Assembly (NCBI GenBank): GCA_937895705.1 | Contig: CALBKM010000046.1 | Coordinates: forward strand, 1-64,000 | Direction of reading: 5' to 3' | Length of the DNA: 64,000 bases | DNA from: an uncultured Clostridia bacterium | GTDB lineage: Bacteria; Bacillota; Clostridia; Lachnospirales; Lachnospiraceae | Part shown: positions 1 to 9,115 of the stretch, one piece after another | Layout of the letters: the number at the start of each line of letters is the position of its first letter | Position numbering within the stretch: position 1 is the stretch's first letter | The notes under the pieces: generated by a model | Seen by the model: the letters and a program-made list of their open reading frames with translations, nothing else | Told to the model about the DNA's origin: nothing | Databases searched by the model: none | Translations under genes and position numbers: made by a program

Positions 1-687
<687 letters not shown>

Positions 688-748
688 GTGTTTTTCTAAA
701 AAAATGTATAATTGTATACAATCCACATTTATTCGTACTTTCCGATAA

Positions 749-791
749 CAAAAAACGGGAGTCATATCCAATCATACAACCACCGTTTTTC
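749..791 (-). terminator. Probable terminator after the GH31 gene
   Basis: The minus strand carries an AAAACGG/CCGTTTT stem ending in a run of six T, just past the end of the GH31 reading frame and before the gdhA promoter. The loop is long (about 25 bases), so the call is moderate. Confidence 0.5.
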
Positions 792-817
792 CTTTTACAA
801 CCCTTTTTCCGGATGCT

Positions 818-2812
818 CTATGATACGATTTTTCTTGTACAAGAACCGATATCATACTTTTTGGAATATCCGTCATCCTCGTACAACTCATACACAGCCC
901 CGGCATAACCGAGCAACGCGAGCGTTCCCGCATCCAGCTTCTCCGTATTCATGGCCGCTGCCCCTACCGGAATTGCCTTATCTTTCCGGATAAAAAATAC
1001 CAGTTCAGAAAGTTCTGCCTTTACATAATGATGCCCCGCTGCCAACACCTCAGTTTCATAATCAAACAAGCTCCTCATCCGCACCAGCAACATCTCTTCC
1101 GGCAAGTATACATACCGTCCCGTAGCATTCTGGGTATACACCGGCGCAATCATCAGCTCATTGCCCAGAAGCAGCTGATCCTCTACGCCTCTTGCATCCG
1201 CATCTTTCGGAAAATCAAAACTAAGCGGCCGGAACATCATTTCATCCGACAGCACTGCCTTCATATATTCACTGTACAAATACGGAATCAGTCCGTAACG
1301 GATTTCTATCATCCTCTTGCAGGCATTGCAGTTATCAAACCGGTAAAGCTCCTGTTCTCTTGTTCCTCTGCTGGAATGATTTCTCATTAAAGGCGTAAAA
1401 ACCGCCAGCTGCAACCACCGAAGCATCAAATCCTCTGTCGTATCACTGCCGAAGCCTCCCACATCCGCTCCCGTATAAAGGAAACCTGCCATATTAAGAG
1501 AAGGCATCATCTGCAGATTCATTAAAAGATGGGACCACCAGGACTTATTGTCACCCTGCCAGATACCACCGTACCGATGGGCACCGATATAGGACGACCG
1601 GGAAAACATCAATATCCGCTTGTCCGGAGAAAGTCTCTCAAAAGCTTCTCCCGCTGCCTTGGTCATGTTATAACCGTAGAGATTGTGGACCTTACTGTGC
1701 GGTATCATCTTTCCATCCATATTATGGAAAAACTTCTCATAGTCTCCTACATTGTTTCCGATCCCGGCCACCAATCCCATAAACTCAAAGTAACTGTTCA
1801 CATCGAGATTTTCCTTACTGAGTTCACTGATGCGCTCCATCACACTTGCCAGACGCTCTTCCGTATAGAAAATCGCCGGCTCGTTCATATCGTTCCAGAA
1901 CCCGTCGATGCCCTTCTCCAAAAGAAACGCATACTTTTCTCCGAACCACTTTCTCGCCTCAGGCTTCATAAAATCCGGAAAATGCACTCTGCCCGGCCAA
2001 ACCGCGCCTACAAAGTCCTTGCCGCTTTCATCCTTGCAGAAGTAATCGTTCTTCACGCCCTCTTCATAGACATCATATCCCTCTTCTATCTTTACTCCCG
2101 CATCAATAATCGGCACCAGATGGATTCCCGCATCCTTCATCTCGGCACAAAACGATTCAAACTCCGGGAACGCGGCTTCGTCGATGGTAAAGTCCTTATA
2201 TCGCTCCATATAGTCGATATCCATATAAATACTGTCTAACGGAATATTACGCTTGCGATACTCCGCTGCCACCTCACGAATATCCGCCTCATCCTTATAG
2301 CCCCAGCGGCTCTGTCCGTACCCAAAAGCCCACTTCGGCGCAATATAGCTACGTCCGATAAGCTTACGGAACTGCTTTACAATGTCTTTCTCGCTCTCTC
2401 CGGTAATCACATATACATCCAGATTCCAATCCTCCGGTGTGATGCGTAAAGTATCGCGATTGGTATAGCCCACATCAAAGGTAATGTTCCCTGCATAATC
2501 GAAAAACACGCCGACTAGTTCCTCTCCGGAAATCAGAAGGAAGTTATGGCTTCCGTATAATGATTTAGTATCCTCCTGGTGATGCGGATCGTCAGCATTA
2601 CAGCTGGTATATATCCATCCACGCTTATTGATACCGCGGACCTGTTCTCCCAGGCCGTAGACGATGTCTTTGTCTGCTAGCGTATATCTAAACTCTGCAC
2701 TTTCATTTTTATTGGTAATCTCAAAGAAAGGAAGCATTCCCTCCGTAACGGGAAGTTCCTCTACTACCGCACAAGTCTCTATCGGGATTCCGAATCTGAA
2801 TCGTTGTATCAT
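818..2812 (-). CDS. Glycoside hydrolase family 31 (alpha-glucosidase-like)
   Basis: Predicted retaining alpha-glycosidase of 664 residues, probably cytosolic since no signal peptide is seen. The GH31 nucleophile motif WNDMNEP lies near residue 308 and the acid/base Asp in WQGDNKSWW about 115 residues later; the FGYGQSRWGY and YMDIDYM blocks of the barrel are also present. The ATG at 2812 is preferred over an in-frame GTG at 2818, because GGAG lies eight bases before the ATG but only two before the GTG. There is no transporter or sugar regulator beside it, so the substrate cannot be told; alpha-glucosides or alpha-xylosides are both possible. Upstream it abuts a small antitoxin remnant whose stop overlaps this gene's translation signals. 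Confidence 0.92.
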   Translation of the reverse strand: MIQRFRFGIPIETCAVVEELPVTEGMLPFFEITNKNESAEFRYTLADKDIVYGLGEQVRGINKRGWIYTSCNADDPHHQEDTKSLYGSHNFLLISGEELVGVFFDYAGNITFDVGYTNRDTLRITPEDWNLDVYVITGESEKDIVKQFRKLIGRSYIAPKWAFGYGQSRWGYKDEADIREVAAEYRKRNIPLDSIYMDIDYMERYKDFTIDEAAFPEFESFCAEMKDAGIHLVPIIDAGVKIEEGYDVYEEGVKNDYFCKDESGKDFVGAVWPGRVHFPDFMKPEARKWFGEKYAFLLEKGIDGFWNDMNEPAIFYTEERLASVMERISELSKENLDVNSYFEFMGLVAGIGNNVGDYEKFFHNMDGKMIPHSKVHNLYGYNMTKAAGEAFERLSPDKRILMFSRSSYIGAHRYGGIWQGDNKSWWSHLLMNLQMMPSLNMAGFLYTGADVGGFGSDTTEDLMLRWLQLAVFTPLMRNHSSRGTREQELYRFDNCNACKRMIEIRYGLIPYLYSEYMKAVLSDEMMFRPLSFDFPKDADARGVEDQLLLGNELMIAPVYTQNATGRYVYLPEEMLLVRMRSLFDYETEVLAAGHHYVKAELSELVFFIRKDKAIPVGAAAMNTEKLDAGTLALLGYAGAVYELYEDDGYSKKYDIGSCTRKIVS

Positions 2813-2814
2813 AG

Positions 2815-2961
2815 TCACATCTCCTTCTGTATCAGATTTTGGTCAGTTCCTGCCTCAACCATAGCCTTAATAACATCAAACTCCGGTTGCCTACTCTCAT
2901 ATTCTTTCCGAAATTCCTCGTCTTGTAATTGTGTCTCTAAAAAAACATCAAAGTTTTTCAT
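2815..2961 (-). pseudogene. N-terminal remnant of a HigA/XRE-type antitoxin (48 residues)
   Basis: This short frame begins MKNFDVFLETQLQDEEF and ends ...LIQKEM. It matches the N-terminal arm that precedes the helix-turn-helix in HigA-like XRE antitoxins (pattern FxxFLxxQLxDxEFxxEY...LTQKxLA). The frame stops exactly where the DNA-binding helices should begin. It has a plausible AAAGGTG site eight bases before the ATG, starts within a few bases of the end of the upstream kinase gene and stops inside the GH31 ribosome binding region. No toxin gene is adjacent. It is either a decayed antitoxin or a retained short frame used for translational coupling. The family call is from memory of the motif. 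Confidence 0.55.
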
Positions 2962-2966
2962 TAGAC

Positions 2967-3887
2967 TCACACCTTTCCAAACTCTTCCTTATACTCTTTA
3001 TACCACGAAGGAATCACCTGTTTCATTCCATCATACCATTTTATCACATTTCTGTTCAATGTCAGAATACTATCCAGCCGCTCCGGTGCAAAATACTTCG
3101 CCCATACAATAGAAGTAATTGCACTCACCGCCAGATATAAGGCCAGTATTCGCCAAAACGCTTCCGGTACCTGATGATTAAAATACCCATCGATTTGTCC
3201 TGCCGCAAATGCAGGGTGTTCGATTCCGATATTTATAAAATCAACCCAAGGATCTCCCACGCCCTCAAAATCCACGGTCTGCCAATCGATGACAAACAGC
3301 TCCTCTTTGTCGTTAATAATCAAATTTCCAAGGTGATAATCTCCGTGAATACTACACTGTCTTCTGGAATGCAACAAATGCTTGTTTTCCTCTATAAAAG
3401 ACAATATTTCGTCTGCTCCCTCAAACGGTATGCCTTCGTTTTTGTATGCCTCTATTCTTGGGTTAATTACTTCAAAATATCTGTCATACCAATCTTGTTC
3501 CATATCGTTTACAATTGAATTATCGTGGATTCCTTTTAATATCTGCCCAGATTTTACACCTATTTCGTACTGCTTTTCATTGACCATGCTCGGTACTACT
3601 TTTTCTGCTTCTTCGCCCTCCATCCACTCCAAAAGCATATAAACAGAGGCTCCGTCTTCACACATACCGAACTCTATTGCTTTCGGAACCGGCAAATCTG
3701 CTTTATTCACTGATAACAGAAAGTCGTAATCCTTCTTTTTGATTTCATAATTGGATATGTCCGTAATGCGTAACAAAAGCTTCTTTCCGTCTCTTGTTTC
3801 AATGTAATATTTTCTGTCACCGGACATTCCTTTTTCTATCTCTTTTACCTTAGAAAACGTCCCCAAACTAGATATCCCCTCAAACAT
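2967..3887 (-). CDS. Aminoglycoside phosphotransferase (APH)-fold kinase
   Basis: A 306-residue protein of the APH/choline kinase fold, transferring phosphate from ATP to a small molecule. The catalytic loop HGDYHLGNL (near residue 183) and the metal-binding IDWQTVDFEGVGDPWVDF block are both intact. The N-terminal lobe has KLLLRI, with the expected ATP lysine. A ribosome binding site (GAGAGGAAA) precedes the ATG at 3887. The family includes drug-resistance enzymes and housekeeping kinases for choline, homoserine or sugars. Nothing nearby identifies the substrate, so a resistance role should not be assumed. Confidence 0.8.
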   Translation of the reverse strand: MFEGISSLGTFSKVKEIEKGMSGDRKYYIETRDGKKLLLRITDISNYEIKKKDYDFLLSVNKADLPVPKAIEFGMCEDGASVYMLLEWMEGEEAEKVVPSMVNEKQYEIGVKSGQILKGIHDNSIVNDMEQDWYDRYFEVINPRIEAYKNEGIPFEGADEILSFIEENKHLLHSRRQCSIHGDYHLGNLIINDKEELFVIDWQTVDFEGVGDPWVDFINIGIEHPAFAAGQIDGYFNHQVPEAFWRILALYLAVSAITSIVWAKYFAPERLDSILTLNRNVIKWYDGMKQVIPSWYKEYKEEFGKV

Positions 3888-3932
3888 GTTTCCATTTCCT
3901 CTCTTGATTTTAGCTGCGCTATTTCCGCTTGT

Positions 3933-4709
3933 CTACAACCTACTGACATACTCCACAACTTTATCATTCCACGCCTGTAAATTAAGCCCTCTTTGAGATA
4001 AATAATGCACTTTGGTAACCAACTCCTGCGGAACACACTTCTCAATTTGCTCCTTAAACTGTTCCGGTACAATACAGGCAAACAAATACTCCGCTAGTAT
4101 TACTTCCTCTTTTACTTTCATCGGATGATATCCATCAAAGGTATGACCTTTATGTTTTATCAAATCGTGATATCTGATATAGAATCGTACGCCTGCATCA
4201 AAATTTCCTTTCAAAAAATCTTCCTCACACGGAAAGTCTTCCGAAAGAACAACATAATCGCCCACTAAATGAGTCCCCCAACCAAACATAACATACTCAT
4301 AAAAATCTGCCGGGTCTTCCCATCCCTTTTCACGTCTTTCCCTGGCAAGTTCTTCTCCTGTCTTTCCATAAGCCCTTGTTGCAGAAAGCAGCTTCCCGCT
4401 TGTCAATATTTTCTGTGCCGCATTCACATTCGTGGCATGGTAAACAAATTCTTCAATCGCCTCTTCTATCGGCGGAATATATTCTGTTCCGTCAAGTTCG
4501 TTGACTGCTTTGTTCACCAAGGCCAGTAGTTCCCTGTCCTCACAAATAATTTCAAGCGGTTCACCTTGTGCTTTCTCATAACTGATAAATGCTAAAATGC
4601 CGTTCCATTCCCAGTCCCTAACCTTTGGGTAATCTGTCAATGCATAGTGGTATGTCCCATCTTTTATTTTCAATGGACCTTCACTTTCCCTCTTAATATG
4701 AAGTACCAT
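3933..4709 (-). CDS. Unrecognised protein, possible ADP-ribosyltransferase-like fold
   Basis: A 258-residue soluble protein that I cannot assign. An AAGGAG site precedes the ATG at 4709. The middle contains FVYHATNVNAAQKILTSGKL, which resembles the first strand-helix block of ADP-ribosyltransferase-like proteins (YHxT... followed by a helix and GxLxS), and later VMFGWGTHLVGDYVVLSEDF. The rest is acidic with no membrane segments. It is followed by the APH-fold kinase 45 bases downstream and is probably co-transcribed with it. The ART relation is an inference from one motif; the catalytic tyrosine and glutamate cannot be placed with confidence. Confidence 0.5.
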   Translation of the reverse strand: MVLHIKRESEGPLKIKDGTYHYALTDYPKVRDWEWNGILAFISYEKAQGEPLEIICEDRELLALVNKAVNELDGTEYIPPIEEAIEEFVYHATNVNAAQKILTSGKLLSATRAYGKTGEELARERREKGWEDPADFYEYVMFGWGTHLVGDYVVLSEDFPCEEDFLKGNFDAGVRFYIRYHDLIKHKGHTFDGYHPMKVKEEVILAEYLFACIVPEQFKEQIEKCVPQELVTKVHYLSQRGLNLQAWNDKVVEYVSRL

Positions 4710-4813
4710 TCGTTTCTCCTTTTCTGTATAAACTGCCCGTTTCCTGTTACTCCATCATTATAGCACAGATTATTGCTTTTTCTTTACCCAAAACATTATT
4801 TAACATTTTCGAG

Positions 4814-4862
4814 AAAAAGGCCGTTGTATCAAATGACCCAAATCATTTACACAACAGCCTTC
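4814..4862 (-). terminator. Rho-independent terminator after the CD3324-like gene
   Basis: The minus strand forms AAGGC.GTTGT..AAATGA / TCATTT..ACAAC.GGCCTT followed by TTTTT, with two nested stems. It lies a few bases beyond the stop codon of the gene ending at 4869. Confidence 0.85.
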
Positions 4863-4868
4863 TTATCA

Positions 4869-5135
4869 CTACTTACTAAACTGCTTCACAATTCTATAAA
4901 CAGAAGCCTTCGACAAATATCTTTCCTTAGAAATCACCGCAATACTTTTCCCGGATTGGTATTCTTCATATATTTGCGCGTTTCTTTTCCCTAATTCTTC
5001 CTTTTGTCCGGAAACGCTCCCCCATTCCTTACGACCGTTTTGAGGGGATATATATACATACCCTTCCGGCATATACTGTCGGATTTCCTGCAATAACTCT
5101 TTCGGAAATATATTATCTGCATTTTCATATTTCAT
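4869..5135 (-). CDS. CD3324-type small regulator (Mor-like helix-turn-helix)
   Basis: An 88-residue protein with the look of the CD3324 family: an N-terminal MKYENADNIFP-(E/K)LL segment, then WGSVSGQKEELGKRNAQIYEEY and a C-terminal helix-turn-helix (KSIAVISKERYLSKASVYRIVKQF). The family resembles the DNA-binding part of the Mor/Mga-type activators and is widespread as single small genes in Clostridia; targets are unknown. An AAGGAG site precedes the ATG and a strong terminator follows, so it is probably a stand-alone unit. Confidence 0.75.
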   Translation of the reverse strand: MKYENADNIFPKELLQEIRQYMPEGYVYISPQNGRKEWGSVSGQKEELGKRNAQIYEEYQSGKSIAVISKERYLSKASVYRIVKQFSK

Positions 5136-5390
5136 TCTGAATCACTCCTTAATTCTAATTTGTATTAGAATGCGGATTCTGTATTATTCAGTCATGAAAT
5201 GTGGCAACATCCTTACGCTCCACACGCATTGCCGATACAAAACCGCATGGAGCTAAAGTATCATTTTCAATTTCATAATCCAATCCTCTCTTTCCTCTGT
5301 TTTTCATCTGCTTTCATGTTGATTTTATGATACATCAAGTAGGATAAAAATGCAACTCACGCTTCGTGAAATCGGAAAACTATCACATTT

Positions 5391-7259
5391 CTACCCTGCC
5401 TCATAATACTGCGCCTGTGCCGTCCAAAGCTCATGATACAGTCCATTCTTCTCCTGCACCAACTCCTCATGACTGCCTCGCTGTACCACCATTCCCTCCT
5501 CAAACACCGCAATTTCATCACAAAACTTACAGGAGGATAGGCGATGACTGATATAGATTGCCGTTTTGTCTCCTACCAGTTCATCAATCTTTGTATAAAT
5601 TTCCGCTTCCGCAATGGGGTCCAGTGCCGCCGTCGGTTCATCCAGAACAACAAGCGGCGCATCCTTATATAAGGCTCTTGCCAGTGCTACCTTCTGCGCC
5701 TCACCGCCGGAGATTTCCACGCCCTCCGATTCAAAGTCCTTGTATAATGCGGTATCAAGACCTTTCGGCATGGATTCTAATCTTTGGGAAAGTCCGGCTT
5801 TCGCAAGGCACTGCTCTGCCTTTTCTTTGTCATACTCCATGGCGGTTGCCACGTTTTGTCCCAAAGAGAAGGAAAACAGCTTAAAATCCTGAAACACCAC
5901 GGAAAAGATACGTAAATATTCCTCATAATCATACTCTCGGATATCCACTCCGTTTAACCGGATTTCTCCCTCCGTCGGGTCGTACAGCCTGCAAAGAAGC
6001 TTGATAAAGGTAGACTTTCCGGAACCGTTTTTCCCTACAATTGCAAGTCGTTTTCCCAGCGGAAATTTCAAAGAAAGATTTTTCAACGAATACTCCTTCG
6101 CACCCGGATACCGGAAGCTGACATTGCAAAACTCGATTTCATAAGTACCATCTGTCTCACCATGTCCGTTACAGACAGCATCCCAATCTACATTCAGCTT
6201 TCCCATCTCCTTACGATTCGGAATATCCAGATACTCATACAATCCCTTCAAGTGTCTGCAATACACCTCGTTATCCGCCAGTACAAACATCATATCCTGT
6301 ACTCCCGTACTAAGCTTTCCCAGGGCGCCGATATACTGCACAATACTTCCCACGCCAAAGGCACCCAAGAAAGCCTTTAATACCACAAATACCCAGCATA
6401 CCACGGTTCCCACACTAACCACAACCTTTGCCAACGCCGGATACGTCGCCATGGCACACAGAAGACTGCCAACAGCCTCATCCCGCTTTTTCATCTCAGC
6501 AAATGCCCTCTTTGCCGCTTTCTGTTGCTTATAAATTCTTACATCCTTTGCCCGTTCCGGAGATTTCGCCAGTTCGTGCTCGTAAAACACAAACATCCGA
6601 TTAAACCACACGGTTTCCTTACACCAGGTTTCAAATACAGAATTCTCCTTTTGGGTTGCTTTGGCATTTGCCATACCGCCAAGCAGTACACAACCGCCGA
6701 TTCCCACAATCCAAAGAGGCGAATCCATCCATTTGGTTCCTGTATGGGATACAAACAAGGTAACCGTAAGAGACAGGGAAAGAACAATACTAGTCGTGGC
6801 ATTCACCAGACTGTTCATGCCCCACACAAGCTGTCCCAGCCCGTTTCCGAACATAAACAGATTCTCCGAGGCCTCCTGCTTTTGTTGTAGTATCTTCGTA
6901 TCTTCTAAATCCGCATAATCCATGGTCATGGCTTTATCCGAAAACACCATTCCGAAAAAATTCCACATTTGGGCTTCCTTTTCCTCCGTCACCCGGTCTA
7001 CCAGACTCTTTACAAGAAGTAAAAGGAAATTGAAAAGAACTACCGCAGCCACGTAAAACAAAATCTGCTTCATTCGTCGCGCCCCTGCCAACTCATTGAT
7101 CAGTTTTGCCGAAATCCACACAGAAAGCAACGGTTGTATCGCCGCCAGTACTGCTGATACCGCCTTTCCCCCGGCCAGGCCCGGACAATACTTTCTTAAT
7201 ATGCCAATTCCACGCTTGGTAATCCGAATACGTTCCTTTACCGTAAGTCTGTCTTTCAT
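5391..7259 (-). CDS. ABC exporter half-transporter (second of a pair)
   Basis: A 622-residue fusion of an N-terminal six-helix exporter domain with a C-terminal ATPase. Walker A GKNGSGKST, Q-loop VFQDF, signature SGGEAQKVALARAL, Walker B VVLDEPTAALDP with the catalytic Glu, and the H-loop ISHRL are all present. Its ATG overlaps the stop of the upstream partner (ATGA, 7256-7259), so the two are translationally coupled and most likely form a heterodimer. It is the last gene of the operon that begins with the MutS2-like ATPase and includes a deaminase-methyltransferase. Export of a toxic or modified small molecule or peptide is a reasonable inference; the substrate is unknown. Confidence 0.9.
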   Translation of the reverse strand: MKDRLTVKERIRITKRGIGILRKYCPGLAGGKAVSAVLAAIQPLLSVWISAKLINELAGARRMKQILFYVAAVVLFNFLLLLVKSLVDRVTEEKEAQMWNFFGMVFSDKAMTMDYADLEDTKILQQKQEASENLFMFGNGLGQLVWGMNSLVNATTSIVLSLSLTVTLFVSHTGTKWMDSPLWIVGIGGCVLLGGMANAKATQKENSVFETWCKETVWFNRMFVFYEHELAKSPERAKDVRIYKQQKAAKRAFAEMKKRDEAVGSLLCAMATYPALAKVVVSVGTVVCWVFVVLKAFLGAFGVGSIVQYIGALGKLSTGVQDMMFVLADNEVYCRHLKGLYEYLDIPNRKEMGKLNVDWDAVCNGHGETDGTYEIEFCNVSFRYPGAKEYSLKNLSLKFPLGKRLAIVGKNGSGKSTFIKLLCRLYDPTEGEIRLNGVDIREYDYEEYLRIFSVVFQDFKLFSFSLGQNVATAMEYDKEKAEQCLAKAGLSQRLESMPKGLDTALYKDFESEGVEISGGEAQKVALARALYKDAPLVVLDEPTAALDPIAEAEIYTKIDELVGDKTAIYISHRLSSCKFCDEIAVFEEGMVVQRGSHEELVQEKNGLYHELWTAQAQYYEAG

Positions 7260-9106
7260 TCGGACACACCTCCTTCCCCCTGATGTTCCCTGTAATACTT
7301 CGCCTGGGTCTCATACAGTTCATAATATCTTCCCCTCTTTGCAAGAAGCTCGGTATGAGTTCCTTCCTCGATAATCTTCCCGTCTTCCATCAGTACAATC
7401 CGGTCACAAAATCTCGTAGATGCCAAGCGGTGGGAAATAAATACCGTGGAACAATCCTTCATTACCTCATGGTAGGTCTCGTACAAATTACTTTCTGCGA
7501 TAGGGTCAAGAGCCGCCGTCGGCTCGTCCAGTATCATCACCGGAGCCCTCCGATATAACGCCCTAGCCAGTAACAGTTTTTGTACCTGTCCGCCGGAAAG
7601 CTCGGTTCCCTCATCATTCACCGCTCTGCTGTACTCACTGTCCATCCCCTTCGGCAAAGATACTATCTTTTCCCAAAGACCGGCTGTTTTCAGGCACTCT
7701 TCTACCTTTTCACGGTTAATCTGTGCCGGTGCTTCCTCCGCTACCGCTTCGGCAAAGGTTACCGGCAACAGGGAAAACTGCTGGAAAACCGCAGAAAACA
7801 ATTCATAATAACCGCCTCTGTTATACTCTTTTACATCCACACCGTCATACCGCACACAGCCCTTTGTCGGGTCGGTCAATCCGCACAAAAGCTTTACAAG
7901 AGTGGTCTTTCCCGCACCGTTTAAACCTACAATCGCCAGATGCTCCTTCGGTGCAACGGTAAGAGATATGCCCGACAGAGTATCCTGCTCCGCTCCCTCG
8001 TAACGGTAGCTCACATTACAAAGAGACAGTTCCTTCGGCCCATCGGATGCCTTAGGGAGCTCTCTTCCTCCTTCCCGGATATACGTATCCGGATAAGCTA
8101 AAAAGGTACGCACGCAATTTACGGTACTGCTGATACGAGATAGCGCCGTCACCTGCCCGAACAGACCGGACAGCCATGTGGAAAATCCGGTAATCACACC
8201 GAAATACAACACAAAATCCGCCACACCCATATTTCCTTCCATTACCATGTACAGCAAATACGCATACGCCGCAATTTCTCTTACCAATGCTAAGCCGGAG
8301 TCCCCTACAGCCACACCAAACATTGTCTTTGTATAGCTGCGATACCAGCCGTTTAGGCCTTCTACATTTTTACGATACACATCCGAAAGCCACCCATTCA
8401 TATGATACAACCGAATGTCCTTTGCGGACTTTATGTCTCCCGATACTCTTGCCAGATAATCCGTTCGCTGCTGATACCGCACCTTTTCGTTCCGATGCTT
8501 TTCCGTAAACCGGATTGCCTTATGATTTAAGATACAACTGCAAATTGTCACACCGATCAGAAACACAACCAGCACCACACTTAAGCGTGCCAGTATTCCG
8601 AAGTACAACGCAAACCCCAAAGCACTAGTACACAATCCGATTCCCACATCATACACCTGAATCATGGGAGAATAATTGCCGTTGCAAGCACCGGCACTCT
8701 CTGTATGTAGCTTCCGGAACCGTTCTGTCTCCTGATGATAATAATCCGCTGTCATTCCCTTTGTTGCTACCAACTCCGTATAGTGGGTATTCATCCGCAG
8801 TTTCTGAAAAAACAACACCTTTTTAAAAAATACCTTACCGCCTGCACACAAAGCCAGTACTCCGGTACCGATTATTGTCACAAGCAAGACATCCTTTAGT
8901 TCTACTCCTGTAGTAATCTGTTCTATCAAGATTTTCGGCAAAAACGTCGTAATGACCGGAATTACAATTCCTATTACTACGGAAAACGCACACAGCACCA
9001 AAAGAAACGGATAACATTTCAACGTCTCCTTCAACATATAACACACATTAGAACCGGTTCCGTACTGCGTCACCTGTAGCGCATTTTGTCCGTTCTCTTT
9101 TTTCAT
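7256..9106 (-). CDS. ABC exporter half-transporter (first of a pair)
   Basis: A 616-residue exporter half: six predicted membrane helices (first helix near residues 30-55), then an ATPase with Walker A GLNGAGKTT, signature SGGQVQKLLLARAL, Walker B MILDEPTAALDP and H-loop ISHRLAS. Both subunits of this pair keep the catalytic Glu after Walker B, so neither ATP site is plainly degenerate. It starts nine bases after the stop of the methyltransferase (AAGGTG site before the ATG at 9106) and overlaps the next half-transporter by four bases. This tight packing places the pump in the same transcript as the upstream modification enzymes. Confidence 0.9.
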   Translation of the reverse strand: MKKENGQNALQVTQYGTGSNVCYMLKETLKCYPFLLVLCAFSVVIGIVIPVITTFLPKILIEQITTGVELKDVLLVTIIGTGVLALCAGGKVFFKKVLFFQKLRMNTHYTELVATKGMTADYYHQETERFRKLHTESAGACNGNYSPMIQVYDVGIGLCTSALGFALYFGILARLSVVLVVFLIGVTICSCILNHKAIRFTEKHRNEKVRYQQRTDYLARVSGDIKSAKDIRLYHMNGWLSDVYRKNVEGLNGWYRSYTKTMFGVAVGDSGLALVREIAAYAYLLYMVMEGNMGVADFVLYFGVITGFSTWLSGLFGQVTALSRISSTVNCVRTFLAYPDTYIREGGRELPKASDGPKELSLCNVSYRYEGAEQDTLSGISLTVAPKEHLAIVGLNGAGKTTLVKLLCGLTDPTKGCVRYDGVDVKEYNRGGYYELFSAVFQQFSLLPVTFAEAVAEEAPAQINREKVEECLKTAGLWEKIVSLPKGMDSEYSRAVNDEGTELSGGQVQKLLLARALYRRAPVMILDEPTAALDPIAESNLYETYHEVMKDCSTVFISHRLASTRFCDRIVLMEDGKIIEEGTHTELLAKRGRYYELYETQAKYYREHQGEGGVSE

Positions 9107-9115
9107 AAAATCACC

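Noticed and set aside
1529..2239. Plus-strand open frame of 236 codons.
   Set aside because: Opposite the GH31 gene, no motif, no start signals.
5188..5307. A 39-codon minus-strand frame (MKNRGKRGLDYEIEND...) in the gap before the CD3324-like gene.
   Set aside because: No ribosome binding site at useful distance and no recognised family; kept only as a note that the gap 5136-5390 holds nothing else.
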